A DNA stretch of 64,000 nt. Origin: Pseudomonas sp. A-RE-19 (GTDB lineage: Bacteria > Pseudomonadota > Gammaproteobacteria > Pseudomonadales > Pseudomonadaceae). The stretch lies in assembly GCF_019956555.1 (NCBI RefSeq), contig NZ_JAHBDQ010000004.1:62001-126000 (forward strand), written 5' to 3'. Positions 8,686 through 18,122 of this stretch are shown here, piece by piece (position 1 is the first letter of the stretch; every line of letters starts with the position of its first letter). Both the position numbers and the translations under genes were made by a program. Below the pieces are notes generated by a model. That model was not told where the DNA came from, made no database searches, and worked only from the letters and a program-made list of their open reading frames with translations.

Positions 8686-9150
8686 TTAGTGCGAAACGCG
8701 GCTCGTCCCACCCACAGTGGAGATCCGCACCCGCTCACCCACGCGGAACACTTCGTTTGGCTGAACTTCCTGCACGTAGGCGCGCATGCTGCCATCGTCT
8801 TCGCGCACGGTGATTTCAACGCCTTGAGTACGGGTCAGGCCTTCTTCGGCAGCCGAACCTACCAAGCCGCCAGCGACGGCGCCGATGACCGCTGCGACGA
8901 TGCTGCCGCGACCGCCGCCGATAGCGCTACCACCAACACCACCCACGACTGCACCGGCGGCGCCGCCGATCGGGGTTTTGGTGCCTTCGATTTTCACTGG
9001 ACGCAAGGCTTCGATGGTACCCATGCGAATCGTCTGCACACGACGCGCTTCGTCACGGGAGTAGGAGTCACCGGTCAGGCTCGATTGGCAACCGGAGAGC
9101 AACATCGCCATCGTGGAAAAGGAAGCAACCAGCAGAACAGACTTACGCAT
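8686..9150 (-). CDS. Glycine-zipper outer membrane lipoprotein (SlyB/Pcp type)
   Basis: A 154-residue protein. The signal peptide ends in the lipobox LLSGC. A glycine-zipper 2TM segment follows at about residues 60-100 (GGAAGAVVGGVGGSAIGGG and AVIGAVAGGLVGSAAE). A C-terminal beta-rich region ends with GERVRISTVGG. This layout is that of SlyB/Pcp lipoproteins, which stabilise the outer membrane. The ATG at 9150 is favoured over the one at 9165 because GGAG lies nine bases before it. Confidence 0.85.
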   Translation of the reverse strand: MRKSVLLVASFSTMAMLLSGCQSSLTGDSYSRDEARRVQTIRMGTIEALRPVKIEGTKTPIGGAAGAVVGGVGGSAIGGGRGSIVAAVIGAVAGGLVGSAAEEGLTRTQGVEITVREDDGSMRAYVQEVQPNEVFRVGERVRISTVGGTSRVSH

Positions 9151-9319
9151 AGCATCAAACTCCATAGGACAGGTATCCATTAAACTCCGCGGCTTGACGC
9201 CTGTCACGGCATCGCCCGGATAAAATTGGTTTCATTCAGGCCAAGTACAGGCGCTTTCTCGAACTCTGCACACAGTAACGTCAAATTACAAAATCTGCGC
9301 CATTGCCCCAAGGATTTTC

Positions 9320-9556
9320 ATGGATTACTTCATCATTGTTGTCACGACCGTCGCCGGCTTGTACTTCCACTGGTGGCTGTACGTGCGGATCAAACGCTGG
9401 ATGGACCGCGACCTGGCGTTGTCACTGGCGGGTAAAGACGAACAGAAAAGAGCCTTTATGCTCCAGCAACTGGCGAACGCTCATGCGCAGAAGATCAAGC
9501 GTCGGGACCTGCCGCAGTGGCTTGAGGCCGCTGCGGCAGGGTATCCCGATCGGTAG
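9320..9556 (+). CDS. Conserved small membrane-anchored protein of unknown function
   Basis: A 78-residue protein with one N-terminal hydrophobic helix (residues 3-20) and then a basic, helical cytoplasmic-type tail (DEQKRAFMLQQLANAHAQKI). AAGGA stands six bases before the ATG. It neighbours pdxH in convergent orientation. Nothing reveals its function. Confidence 0.75.
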   Translation: MDYFIIVVTTVAGLYFHWWLYVRIKRWMDRDLALSLAGKDEQKRAFMLQQLANAHAQKIKRRDLPQWLEAAAAGYPDR

Positions 9557-9561
9557 ACTGT

Positions 9562-10209
9562 TTAAGGGGCCAGGCGCTCACGAACCCAGTCAGCGCCCTG
9601 CAAGCGGTAGTTGAGGCGATCGTGCAGACGGCTCGGACGGCCCTGCCAGAATTCGATGCGCTCGGGTAGCAGACGATAACCGCCCCAGTGCTCGGGGCAG
9701 TGAGGCTGAGTGTCGCTGAATCGTTGCTCCGTGTTTTTGAGCAGCGCTTCCAGTTCGCCGCGATCAGCAATCACCTGGCTCTGGGGCGACGCCCAGGCAC
9801 CGAGACGGCTGCCCAGAGGGCGAACCTGATAGTAGGCGTCGGACTCTTCAGGCGTGACCTTCACCACCCGGCCTTCGATGCGCACCTGGCGCTCCAGGGC
9901 CGGCCAGAAGAACGTCATGGCCGCAAATGGATTGGCGGCCAATTGCTGACCCTTGTCGCTTTCGTAGTTGGTGAAGAAGGTGAAGCCCTGCTCGTCCAGG
10001 CCCTTGAGCAGCAGAATGCGGCAGTGCGGCCGACCGTCCTGATCGACGGTGGCCAGCGTCATGGCATTCGCCTCCACCGGTACCTGCTCGGTTTTCACCG
10101 CGTCGGCAAACCACTGATGGAACAGCGCGAACGGCTCGGCCGGGGCTTGCGCCTCGGTCAGGCCATCTCGGGTGTAATCGCGACGCATATCTGCCAAGGG
10201 CCGGGTCAT
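9562..10209 (-). CDS. pdxH: Pyridoxamine 5'-phosphate oxidase
   Basis: 215 residues, the normal PdxH length. Family motifs include [32 protein letters not shown] and the C-terminal [12 protein letters not shown] that binds FMN and substrate. The enzyme uses FMN and oxygen to convert PNP or PMP to PLP, the last step of vitamin B6 synthesis and salvage. It is on the same strand as the OmpA-like gene, which ends 24 bp from its start. Confidence 0.95.
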   Translation of the reverse strand: MTRPLADMRRDYTRDGLTEAQAPAEPFALFHQWFADAVKTEQVPVEANAMTLATVDQDGRPHCRILLLKGLDEQGFTFFTNYESDKGQQLAANPFAAMTFFWPALERQVRIEGRVVKVTPEESDAYYQVRPLGSRLGAWASPQSQVIADRGELEALLKNTEQRFSDTQPHCPEHWGGYRLLPERIEFWQGRPSRLHDRLNYRLQGADWVRERLAP

Positions 10210-10233
10210 GGCGCATTCCTTTTGGTTAACGAA

Positions 10234-11208
10234 TCACTTCTTTGTGTCATCGCTGACAGCAATTTTCTTGGTGTCGGCAGCGGGCGCAGCCTTTTTCGCG
10301 ATGGCTTTTTTGGCTGGAGCCTTGGCGGCCGCTTTCTTGGCCGGTGCCTTTTTCTTCGCTGGTACAGCCGCTTTCTTGGCAGCTGGCGCCGGGGTCACAG
10401 GCTTGGCCACTGGCTTGACGTCTTGCGCGGCGACCGCTGTCACTGGCGCTGGAGCTGGCATGTTGTACTTGCTCAGCAACGCGACCATGGTATTTGCCGG
10501 TGTCACCAGCAGCTCGACGCGACGGTTCAAGGCACGACCTTCAGCACTGTCGTTGGCGGCACGCGGTGCGTCACCGCCCATGCCACGCAGCATCAGGCGA
10601 TCACGCTGCAGACCGCTGAGGCGGAAGATCGCCGCCACCGCTTGGGCGCGCTCCTGACTCAGTTTCACGTTGGCCGGTGCGGCGCCCGACGTATCACTGT
10701 GACCCAGTACCAGCACCGCAGTCTTTGGATCGGCTTCGAGAATTTTCGCGACATGGGTAAATGGACCGAGGGTCACCGGCAGCAACATGGCCGGACGATC
10801 AGGGTTGAATGTGCCGTCTACCGGTGCCGTAACGACCAGTACGTTTTCACGGCGCTCAAGTTTCAGGTTACTGTCCTTGATCGCCTCACGCAGGCGCGGT
10901 TCGTAGTCGTCGAGCCAGGCTTGGGTGACTTTCGGATCGGGCATCGGCACGGCCTTGGCGGTGCTCTGCTCCTTGCCGCCGAATGGCCACCACCACTTGC
11001 CACCGGCATCGGCTTCGGCCTTGGCGACGGGGGCTGTGGCAGCAGGTTTCAGGGGCGCTGGGGCCGGGGCGGGTTCTTTAGCCGCGACCTTGTCGGAAGA
11101 ACCGAACGGCCACCAGCTGCTGCCGCCAGCTGCGTCATTTTGTGGGGTTTGTGCGCAACCGGTGATGGCTAAGCACAGGGCCAGGGCGAGGGTTTTATTG
11201 GAAGACAT
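10234..11208 (-). CDS. OmpA-family lipoprotein with Lys/Ala/Pro-rich tail
   Basis: 324 residues. The signal peptide ends at lipobox AITGC (Cys about 18). The linker contains a duplicated aromatic motif (WWPFG near residues 32 and 73). An OmpA-like peptidoglycan-binding domain spans about 120-236, with LGHSDTSGA and GRALNRRVEL. The last 75 residues are a low-complexity tail of AKKA/PAKK repeats like histone H1 or the AlgP C-terminus. It probably tethers the outer membrane to peptidoglycan; the role of the tail is unknown. Confidence 0.85.
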   Translation of the reverse strand: MSSNKTLALALCLAITGCAQTPQNDAAGGSSWWPFGSSDKVAAKEPAPAPAPLKPAATAPVAKAEADAGGKWWWPFGGKEQSTAKAVPMPDPKVTQAWLDDYEPRLREAIKDSNLKLERRENVLVVTAPVDGTFNPDRPAMLLPVTLGPFTHVAKILEADPKTAVLVLGHSDTSGAAPANVKLSQERAQAVAAIFRLSGLQRDRLMLRGMGGDAPRAANDSAEGRALNRRVELLVTPANTMVALLSKYNMPAPAPVTAVAAQDVKPVAKPVTPAPAAKKAAVPAKKKAPAKKAAAKAPAKKAIAKKAAPAADTKKIAVSDDTKK

Positions 11209-11320
11209 GGGATATCCACAAAATGTAGTAATGGAGAATCAGACCGGGTTGCCCCGGATAAACAGCGCTTTGAAACCACAAAAGCTTTCGGGTTCCGGCC
11301 CTGGCCCCCTTAAGCGTGAT

Positions 11321-12466
11321 TTACAGACAAGTGGCCAGTACTCGCACAAGCTTTTGGGCCCGTGGATCCATCAAGACGTACGGCCCCAGAGTATTGGTCA
11401 CAAAGCCGAAGGCCACATCGTATTCCGGGTCAGCAAAGCCGATGGAACCGCCGGCGCCCGGATGCCCGAACGCCCGTGGGCCGAGGCCGTAGGTGGCGTT
11501 GGGTACGTCCGGTTGATCGAGCATGCAACCCAGGCCAAAGCGGGTCCGGGTCAGCAAAGTCTTGTCCTCGCCGAGGCTGTGTTCGCGGGTCAGCTCATCG
11601 AGCATTTCGCTTTCCAGCAGGCTGCCGTCGAGCAGATCGGCGTAGAAACCGGCCAGGCTGCGAGCATTGCCGTGGCCGTTGGCGGCCGGCTGCTGCATGC
11701 GCCGCCATTCCGGTTTGTTGGTGCTGGTCATGATAGACGGCGGGTTGGTGAAGGCCCGCGTGGTCATGGCCGTCGGTTCGCGCATGGTCACTTGCAGCAA
11801 GCGCTGGGCCGCGGCATCGCCGAGGTTGCCTTTGCTGCGGGCGATGTGCGCCACGCGATGGAACTCTTTGTCGGCGAGGCCAACGTGGAAATCCAGCCCC
11901 AACGGCTTCGCGACCCGCGCCACAATGGATTCGCCCGGCCCACGACCATCGGCGCGACGCAGCAACTCACCGACCAGCCAGCCATAGGTGATTGCCGCAT
12001 AACCGTGACCTTCACCCGGCGTCCACCACGGCGCTTCGGCGGCCAGCGCATCGACCATGGTCTGCCAGTCGTAAAGCGCTTCGGGGGGCAGCAACTCGCG
12101 CAGAGCCGGCAGGCCGGCCTGATGGCAGAGCAATTGGCGCAGGGTCACGGATTCTTTGCCGGCGGCAGCGAACTCGGGCCAGTAGCGGGCGACCGGGGCA
12201 TCCAGTTGCAGCTTGCCTTCGGCCACCAATTGCAGCGCGGTCACCGCGGTGAAGGTTTTGGTGCAGGAGAACAGGTTGGCGATGGTGTCGCTGTGCCAGG
12301 CCTCAAGGCCGTCCTTGTCGGCGGTACCGGCCCAGAGGTCGAGGACGGTTTCACCGCCGATCCGGATGCACAACGCCGCGCCACGTTCCTGAGGATCGTC
12401 GAACAGCGCTGCGAACGCTTCGCGCACCGCTTCGAACTTAAGCTCGTAATGACCCTGAATCTGCAC
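11321..12466 (-). CDS. Serine hydrolase of the beta-lactamase/esterase EstB family
   Basis: A 381-residue protein with no signal peptide. The SxxK motif is SCTK (about residues 67-70), as in class C beta-lactamases and EstB-type carboxylesterases. A downstream Tyr-containing YGW segment and a C-terminal FGHPGAGGSIGF loop complete the fold. A TTG at 12472 is possible, but the GTG at 12466 has GGGAG eight bases upstream and gives the expected N-terminus. It is probably an intracellular esterase; the substrate is unknown. Confidence 0.85.
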   Translation of the reverse strand: MQIQGHYELKFEAVREAFAALFDDPQERGAALCIRIGGETVLDLWAGTADKDGLEAWHSDTIANLFSCTKTFTAVTALQLVAEGKLQLDAPVARYWPEFAAAGKESVTLRQLLCHQAGLPALRELLPPEALYDWQTMVDALAAEAPWWTPGEGHGYAAITYGWLVGELLRRADGRGPGESIVARVAKPLGLDFHVGLADKEFHRVAHIARSKGNLGDAAAQRLLQVTMREPTAMTTRAFTNPPSIMTSTNKPEWRRMQQPAANGHGNARSLAGFYADLLDGSLLESEMLDELTREHSLGEDKTLLTRTRFGLGCMLDQPDVPNATYGLGPRAFGHPGAGGSIGFADPEYDVAFGFVTNTLGPYVLMDPRAQKLVRVLATCL

Positions 12467-12571
12467 CCGCAACTCTCCCGGATAAACGCTCTACAAAGTG
12501 GCCCGCATTGTTCCAGCCCTTGAGGGTTTTGGGAACAGGGTCGGGCCGGGCGGTCAATTCAAGATCAAGAT

Positions 12572-12648
12572 CAAAAGATCGCAGCCTGCGGCAGCTCCTA
12601 CAGTGAGGTTGAGTACACCCTGTAGGAGCTGCCGAAGGCTGCGATCCT
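12572..12648. repeat. REP-type inverted repeat, family B
   Basis: CAAAAGATCGCAGCCTGCGG and the facing CCGAAGGCTGCGATC arm, each next to GTAGGAGCT or its complement, lie between two same-strand genes. Confidence 0.85.
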
Positions 12649-12662
12649 GGCGATTTCAGGGG

Positions 12663-15179
12663 TTAATGGCCATTAGCGGAATGCCCACCCGCATGGCCAG
12701 CGCCCTTCCCCGGGCCTTTGCCTGCCTCGCCTTTCCTGCCGCCCTCGGCATCGTGGCTGGCTTTTTCGGCCTCGGCCCTGGCCTTCTCGATCTCTTTGCC
12801 GAGTTGATCGACGGTCTGCCCATTGCTCTTGCGCACACTGTCGACGAACCCCTGGAACGGCAGATCGGTAATGCCCACCAGCCCGAAGTGCCCGTTCTCG
12901 CCGTCCAGCAGACGACCGGTTACCGGTTGATCGAGGTACTGGAACCAGTGCACCCCGACAATCGACGGTTCGCTCATCGCCTGCTTGAGGAAGTTGGCGT
13001 AGGCCGGGCCGCGATCTTCTTCTTTCGCCAGTTGCGTCACGCCGCCCCAGTACGGGCCACGATCCGCCGAACCGAAGTTGAACTCGGTGATCAGCACCGG
13101 CTTGTCCAGGCTGCGCAGTGTGGCGAAGTCGTAACCGTCCTGGGGTTGCAGCGTGTACATGTTGAAGCTCAACACGTCGCAGTATTGGGCGCAGGACTCG
13201 ACCGCTTCAGGGGTACTGATGGCAAAGCGGCCGCCCAGCAGCAGGTGGTTGGGTGCGTGCCACTTGAGCGAATCGGAAATGGTCTTGAAGTAAGTGTCGG
13301 CGAAGACCTTCTGGAAATATTTGAAGTCGGCTTCGATTTCCGGGTGTTCGGCGCTCGGCTGCGGCGGCACGAAGCCCGGGTCTTCCATCAGCTCCCAGGC
13401 CGGCAGATCAATGCCCCAGGCTTTCGACAGCCCCGCCTGGTTGCGGTACTTGTCGCGCAGCTGTTTGAGGAATGCACGTTTGGCCGGCACGTCGGTGGTC
13501 ATTTTCAAAGTGCCGTAAGCCAACGCATAACGGGCCTTCGGGTCATCGCCGGGACCGGCCCAGGCCAGTTCATTGTCGGCGAAGTAACCGATCAGCCACG
13601 GATCGTCGCGATGGTCGCGGGCGGCGATGGCCACGGCGCGCTCGGTGGCCATGGCGAAACGCGGATCGAACGGGTCAGGCATGCCGCCCCACCAATCGGT
13701 GCCGGTGCTGATGCTGGCGTAATCGCCGACGATCGACAGCGGCAAGGTGTACGGCACACGGTCGGCATTACCCAACTGCGGTGCGCTCCAGTTGCCGATG
13801 GTGTTAAAACCCCAGGCTTGCAGGCGATCGAGGGTGTGACTGGCCCAACGCTGTTCATCGAGAACCACTTTGCAGGGTTCGGCGGCCGTTTGCCCGGCCG
13901 CTTTTTCGACTGACGCTTCAACGGCACCGGTCTTGGCCGCTTCGGCAACACCGGCCCCGGACTCAGTAGCCGCAGGAGCGACTGATTGCTCGGCGGCCTT
14001 ATCGGCCGTCGCCTCGACCGCATCGGCCTTGGCGGCTTCGGCGACACCTGCCTTGGTGTTGCTGCCCGGTGCGCAAGGTTCGCCATACAGACGCTGCAGG
14101 TTGGCGCCATAAAAATCGTACCAGCGACCGGCGTTGTAGCCTCGACCCTGATCCGCGCCGTTGCCGCCACGGTTGTCGCCTTCGCCATAATAAGCGGCCA
14201 AGGGCTCGGCGGGCTTGGGCAGGGATTCGAACATCCACTCGCGACCGGCAACGTAGGTCTGGTTGATACTCGGGGTCACGGTGTTGACGCCGAGGGAATA
14301 GAACGGATGACCTTCAGGGGTCACGAGGTACCAGCGACCGTCGCGCTTCTCGGTGCGGAAAAAGCCGCTGGCCTTGAACGCCGGGCCTTTGGTCCAGCCG
14401 CCAAATTTGTCCAGGGGCTGCTTCTCGCGCTCGGCCAGCCAGGTTTTCAGTTGTTGCTGTTCTTTGGCGGCGGCGGATTTCAGTTGCTCGTCGCTGCTGA
14501 CCTTCTCCGGCCATTTGGTCCGGGTCGACTGACCGTAGGCGTCCACCAATCCGCCATAAGCGGCCTTGGTGACAGCCTCGCCGTCCTGCACGCCGAAGCG
14601 CTCAAGCAGGATGCTTTGGGCGACTTTGGGCTGATCCATCGACAAGGTCACCGACACCACCTGGCTGCGATCCAGCTCCCCGGCGCTACTGGCCAGCAAT
14701 ACACGCTGCCCCTCGAAGTTCATCGGCATCGGCGGGCCCGCTTTCATGCCTTGGCTCAAAGGCGAACTCGGTTGCAGTGGCACCAGCAGGGTTTGCGCAG
14801 GGCCGGCCGGCAGATCGACACGGCTGACCAGGGTTTTGCCGTCGTTGCTCTGGATTTTCACGTACAGGGTCACGGCCCAGTTCATCGCGCTCTGGATCCG
14901 CAGGCTCATGACGCCCGACTGCGACCAGTCCCAGGCACCGATCTGCGGTGTCAGGCGCAAGGTCGGCTGGGCGACCGGGTTGAAGGTCACGCGGCGCAGT
15001 ACTTCGCCTTCGCCCGTTTGCTCCGCGTTGGATTGCGGCAGGCTGGCGTCCTGGGTCGTCACCTGAACCACGTCGGCGGGACGCACAAAGTTGAACAGCG
15101 TCTGCTGGCCGGCAGGGGCCGCCAGCAAAGGGGCTGCGAACATCAAGGCAAAAACGGCAGGCAACGAACGGCGAATCAT
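12663..15179 (-). CDS. Agarase-like (GH-A clan) glycoside hydrolase, exported
   Basis: 838 residues. The signal peptide (MIRRSLPAVFALMFA...LLAAPA) points to export. A beta-sandwich-like region covers about 20-230. A TIM-barrel region follows, with SLGVNTVTPS, GFNTIGNWSAPQLG and GYFADNELAW, where the NE pair is the expected acid/base Glu. LITEFNFG contains the expected nucleophile Glu. These are features of agarase and beta-galactosidase-like GH proteins. The catalytic half is interrupted by an Ala-rich duplicated linker bounded by two EPC motifs (plus-strand 13872-14051). The C-terminus is a Lys/Gly/His-rich tail. The ATG at 15179 starts the signal peptide; a longer frame to 15209 lacks that logic. 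The substrate is unknown. Confidence 0.8.
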   Translation of the reverse strand: MIRRSLPAVFALMFAAPLLAAPAGQQTLFNFVRPADVVQVTTQDASLPQSNAEQTGEGEVLRRVTFNPVAQPTLRLTPQIGAWDWSQSGVMSLRIQSAMNWAVTLYVKIQSNDGKTLVSRVDLPAGPAQTLLVPLQPSSPLSQGMKAGPPMPMNFEGQRVLLASSAGELDRSQVVSVTLSMDQPKVAQSILLERFGVQDGEAVTKAAYGGLVDAYGQSTRTKWPEKVSSDEQLKSAAAKEQQQLKTWLAEREKQPLDKFGGWTKGPAFKASGFFRTEKRDGRWYLVTPEGHPFYSLGVNTVTPSINQTYVAGREWMFESLPKPAEPLAAYYGEGDNRGGNGADQGRGYNAGRWYDFYGANLQRLYGEPCAPGSNTKAGVAEAAKADAVEATADKAAEQSVAPAATESGAGVAEAAKTGAVEASVEKAAGQTAAEPCKVVLDEQRWASHTLDRLQAWGFNTIGNWSAPQLGNADRVPYTLPLSIVGDYASISTGTDWWGGMPDPFDPRFAMATERAVAIAARDHRDDPWLIGYFADNELAWAGPGDDPKARYALAYGTLKMTTDVPAKRAFLKQLRDKYRNQAGLSKAWGIDLPAWELMEDPGFVPPQPSAEHPEIEADFKYFQKVFADTYFKTISDSLKWHAPNHLLLGGRFAISTPEAVESCAQYCDVLSFNMYTLQPQDGYDFATLRSLDKPVLITEFNFGSADRGPYWGGVTQLAKEEDRGPAYANFLKQAMSEPSIVGVHWFQYLDQPVTGRLLDGENGHFGLVGITDLPFQGFVDSVRKSNGQTVDQLGKEIEKARAEAEKASHDAEGGRKGEAGKGPGKGAGHAGGHSANGH
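13872..14051 (-). repeat. Diverged tandem Ala-rich repeat inside the glycoside hydrolase gene
   Basis: Two in-frame units of about 32 and 28 codons begin with AGVAEAAK (minus-strand starts at 14051 and 13955) and share the pattern AVEA-x3-KAA-x-Q. The array lies between two EPC motifs, so it looks like a loop insertion bounded by cysteines. Confidence 0.8.
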
Positions 15180-15275
15180 AGGAACGTGGTTCTCCCAAAC
15201 GACCATCAATGGGCCAGTGAAAAAGCGGTGGCAGTGAGGTAGACAACGCGGCGGGCTTATTTGCCCACCGGCGTA

Positions 15276-17420
15276 TCAGGAAATTTCACGACGGAATGGC
15301 GGCAACGCATTGAGAATAGCTTTGCCGTAGCGTTGCGTGACCAGACGGCGGTCGAGCAAGGTGATGGTGCCGCGGTCTTCTTCGGTTCGCAGCAAGCGCC
15401 CGCAGGCCTGGACCAGTTTCAGCGAGGCGTCGGGCACGGAGATTTCCATGAACGGATTGCCGCCACGGGCCTCGATCCACTCCGCCAGCGCGGCTTCGAC
15501 TGGATCGTCGGGCACCGAGAACGGAATCTTGGCGATCACCACGTGTTCGCAGTAAGCACCGGGCAAATCCACGCCTTCGGCGAAACTCGCCAGGCCGAAC
15601 AGCACGCTGGAATCCCCGCCATCGACCCGCGCCTTATGCTTGTTCAGGGTTTCCTGCTTCGACAGGTTGCCTTGAATGAACACTTGCTTGCGCCAGTCGC
15701 GGTCCAGCCCGTCGAACACGTCCTGCATCTGCTTACGCGACGAGAACAGCACCAGGGTGCCACGAGAACCTTCTACCAGTTGCGGCAGATCGCGGATGAT
15801 CGCCGCCGTGTGAGCCGGCGCGTCACGCGGGTCGGCTTTCAGGTCCGGCACCCGCAGCACGCCAGCGTCAGCATGATGGAACGGGCTCGGGACCACGGCG
15901 GTCACGGCTGTTTTAGGCAGGCCGGCACGCATGCGGAAGCGGTCGAAAGTGCCGAGGGCGGTCAGGGTCGCCGATGTCACCAACGCCCCGTAGGCCACGT
16001 TCCAGAGATTGCGTCGGAGCATGTCCGCCGCCAGGATCGGGCTGGCATTGACCTCGATGTCGAACAGCGAACCGCTTTCGGCCAGGGTCAGCCAACGGGC
16101 CATGGGCGGGTTGTCTTCCGGGTCTTCGACGGTGAAGGCGGTCCACAGCTCCCAGTTGCCCGAAGAACGGGACAGCAGGCTGCCGAACAGCGGATACCAC
16201 TCTTCGGCCTGGTTGCTCGCAATGCCGATGTTGACCTCGCCGTCCATGCCTTCCTTGAGCAGTTCGGTGAGCCGGGTGAACAGGTCGGTCAGGCGGGCAA
16301 AGCCCTTCTTCAGCTCGATACCCATTTCGCGCATGTGCTCGGGAATCACCCCGCCGACGAAACGGTGCCGCGGCCGCTCGCGACCTTCGACGTCTTCGCC
16401 GGGTTTGAAGTCCGCGGCTTGCTCGCAGGCGCTGAACATGAACTGCTGCTGGGACTTGATCTCCCGGGCCAGCTCCGGCACCTGCTCGATCAATTTGCCC
16501 AGATCGCCCGGAAGCGGGTGCTGGGCCAACAGTTTGGTGAGGTTCTTGGCGGTGGTTTCCAGCCAGTCGGCGGTAGAACGCAGGCGTGTGTAATGCGCGA
16601 AGTGGCCGATGGCTTTGTCCGGCAGGTGATGGCCTTCGTCGAACACATAGATCGTGTCACGCGGGTCCGGCAGTACCGCGCCGCCGCCCAGGGCCAGGTC
16701 GGCCAGGACCATGTCGTGGTTGGTGACGATCACGTCGACCTTGCCCATGCCTTCGCGGGCCTTGTAGAAGGCGCACTGGCCGAAGTTCGGGCAATGGCGG
16801 TTGGTGCACTGGCTGTGATCGGTGGTCAGGCGCGCCCAATCGGCGTCTTCCAGCGCCGTCGACCAACTGTCGCGGTCGCCGTCCCATTTATTGCCGGCGA
16901 GCTTCTCGATCATGCTGGTAAACAGCTTCTGGCTGGCCTCGTCGACCTCGATCTTGAAGCCTTCTTCTTCGAACAGCTGCGCGGTGGCGGTTTGCGCGTG
17001 ACCTTCCTGGAGCAACATGTCGAGCTTGGACAGGCACATGTAGCGCCCCCGCCCCTTGGCCAGGGCGAAGCTGAAGTTCAGCCCGCTGTTGCGCATCAGG
17101 TCGGGCAAATCCTTGTAGACGATCTGTTCTTGCAGGGCCACGGTGGCCGTGGCGATCACCAGACGCTTGCCGGCGGCCTTCGCGGCGGGGATGGCCGCCA
17201 GGCTGTAGGCCACGGTTTTACCGGTACCGGTGCCGGCTTCCACCGCGACAATCGCGGGGTCGCCACTGCGCCGGCCTTCATCGTCGGTGTCGATGGCACC
17301 GAGGACTTTGGCAATTTCGGCGATCATCAGGCGTTGGCCGTAGCGCGGCTTGAGGCTCTTGGCTTCGAGAAAACGCGAATAGGCGCCCTGGATCGTGGTT
17401 TTGAGTTCGGTGCTGATCAT
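15276..17420 (-). CDS. dinG: ATP-dependent DNA helicase DinG
   Basis: 714 residues, as expected for DinG. The Walker A motif is AGTGTGKT (62-69). The iron-sulphur cluster cysteines lie in GRYMCLS, SQCTNRHC and NFGQC. The DEAH-type box is DEGHH. The C-terminal helicase motif ACGRLLRTEEDRG is present. DinG unwinds R-loops, D-loops and 5'-tailed duplexes in the SOS response. A LexA-type site lies 23 bp before the start codon. Confidence 0.95.
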   Translation of the reverse strand: MISTELKTTIQGAYSRFLEAKSLKPRYGQRLMIAEIAKVLGAIDTDDEGRRSGDPAIVAVEAGTGTGKTVAYSLAAIPAAKAAGKRLVIATATVALQEQIVYKDLPDLMRNSGLNFSFALAKGRGRYMCLSKLDMLLQEGHAQTATAQLFEEEGFKIEVDEASQKLFTSMIEKLAGNKWDGDRDSWSTALEDADWARLTTDHSQCTNRHCPNFGQCAFYKAREGMGKVDVIVTNHDMVLADLALGGGAVLPDPRDTIYVFDEGHHLPDKAIGHFAHYTRLRSTADWLETTAKNLTKLLAQHPLPGDLGKLIEQVPELAREIKSQQQFMFSACEQAADFKPGEDVEGRERPRHRFVGGVIPEHMREMGIELKKGFARLTDLFTRLTELLKEGMDGEVNIGIASNQAEEWYPLFGSLLSRSSGNWELWTAFTVEDPEDNPPMARWLTLAESGSLFDIEVNASPILAADMLRRNLWNVAYGALVTSATLTALGTFDRFRMRAGLPKTAVTAVVPSPFHHADAGVLRVPDLKADPRDAPAHTAAIIRDLPQLVEGSRGTLVLFSSRKQMQDVFDGLDRDWRKQVFIQGNLSKQETLNKHKARVDGGDSSVLFGLASFAEGVDLPGAYCEHVVIAKIPFSVPDDPVEAALAEWIEARGGNPFMEISVPDASLKLVQACGRLLRTEEDRGTITLLDRRLVTQRYGKAILNALPPFRREIS

Positions 17421-17442
17421 GGATTGTCGGGCGCTAAAAATG

Positions 17443-17458
17443 CTGGATAAATTTTCAG
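17443..17458 (-). promoter_or_regulatory. Putative LexA box upstream of dinG
   Basis: CTGGATAAATTTTCAG fits CTG-N10-CAG exactly and has an AT-rich centre. It lies 23 bp before the dinG ATG, so SOS control is expected. Confidence 0.7.
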
Positions 17459-17519
17459 TGGTTCGGTTCGGCGGCTATCATACCCCGCTAATTAATCCCG
17501 CGCAGAACGGAGTACCCCA

Positions 17520-17984
17520 ATGACACCTTTTGGCATCGTTTATACCCTGCATGTCCTGGCCGCGCTGATGTGGGTCGGCGGCATGTTTTTCGCCTGGATG
17601 GTCCTGCGTCCCGCGGCGATGAAGGCGCTGGAAGGCCCTGCCCGGTTGAAGCTGTGGGTGGAAGTGTTTCAAGGTTTTTTCCGCTGGGTCTGGGTCGCGG
17701 TGGTGCTTTTGCCGATCAGCGGCGTGGGCATGATTCATCTGCAGTTCGCCGGGTTTGAAGCGGCGCCGCGGTATGTGCAGGTGATGATGGGGTTGTACGT
17801 GGTGATGACCGCGCTGTTTATCCGGATCCAGGCATTGCTGCTGCCGGAACTGCGCACGGCGGTGGCGGCTCAGGATTGGCCGACGGGTGCGGCGGTACTG
17901 AGTAAGATTCGCCGGTTAGTGGGGATTAACCTGGTAGTCGGGTTGGTGTTGGTGGCGATTGCTGCGGCTCGGCCGATGTTCTAA
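17520..17984 (+). CDS. CopD-family integral membrane protein
   Basis: 154 residues with four hydrophobic helices. HVLAALMWVGGMFFAW in the first helix carries the histidine typical of CopD/COG5615-like proteins, and SGVGM follows later. It is divergent from dinG with 99 bp between starts. The family is linked to copper handling or haem-like cofactors, but the evidence for this member is only structural. Confidence 0.75.
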   Translation: MTPFGIVYTLHVLAALMWVGGMFFAWMVLRPAAMKALEGPARLKLWVEVFQGFFRWVWVAVVLLPISGVGMIHLQFAGFEAAPRYVQVMMGLYVVMTALFIRIQALLLPELRTAVAAQDWPTGAAVLSKIRRLVGINLVVGLVLVAIAAARPMF

Positions 17985-17985
17985 A

Positions 17986-18090
17986 AGCTTCGCGGGCAAG
18001 CCTCGCTCCTACAGGATTCATGTTGTTTGTAAACCAACGCAAAATCTGTAGGAGCGAGCGGTGCGGCGATCCGACTTGCCCGCGAAAGCT
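17986..18090. repeat. REP pair, family C
   Basis: GCTTCGCGGGCAAGCCTCGC with CTCCTACAG faces CTGTAGGAGCGAGCG...TTGCCCGCGAAAGC. The right arm carries a small insertion (GTGCGGCGATCCGA). The pair sits between convergent genes. Confidence 0.85.
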
Positions 18091-18122
18091 ATCTATCTGA
18101 CGACAAACATTTCAGAAGCTGC

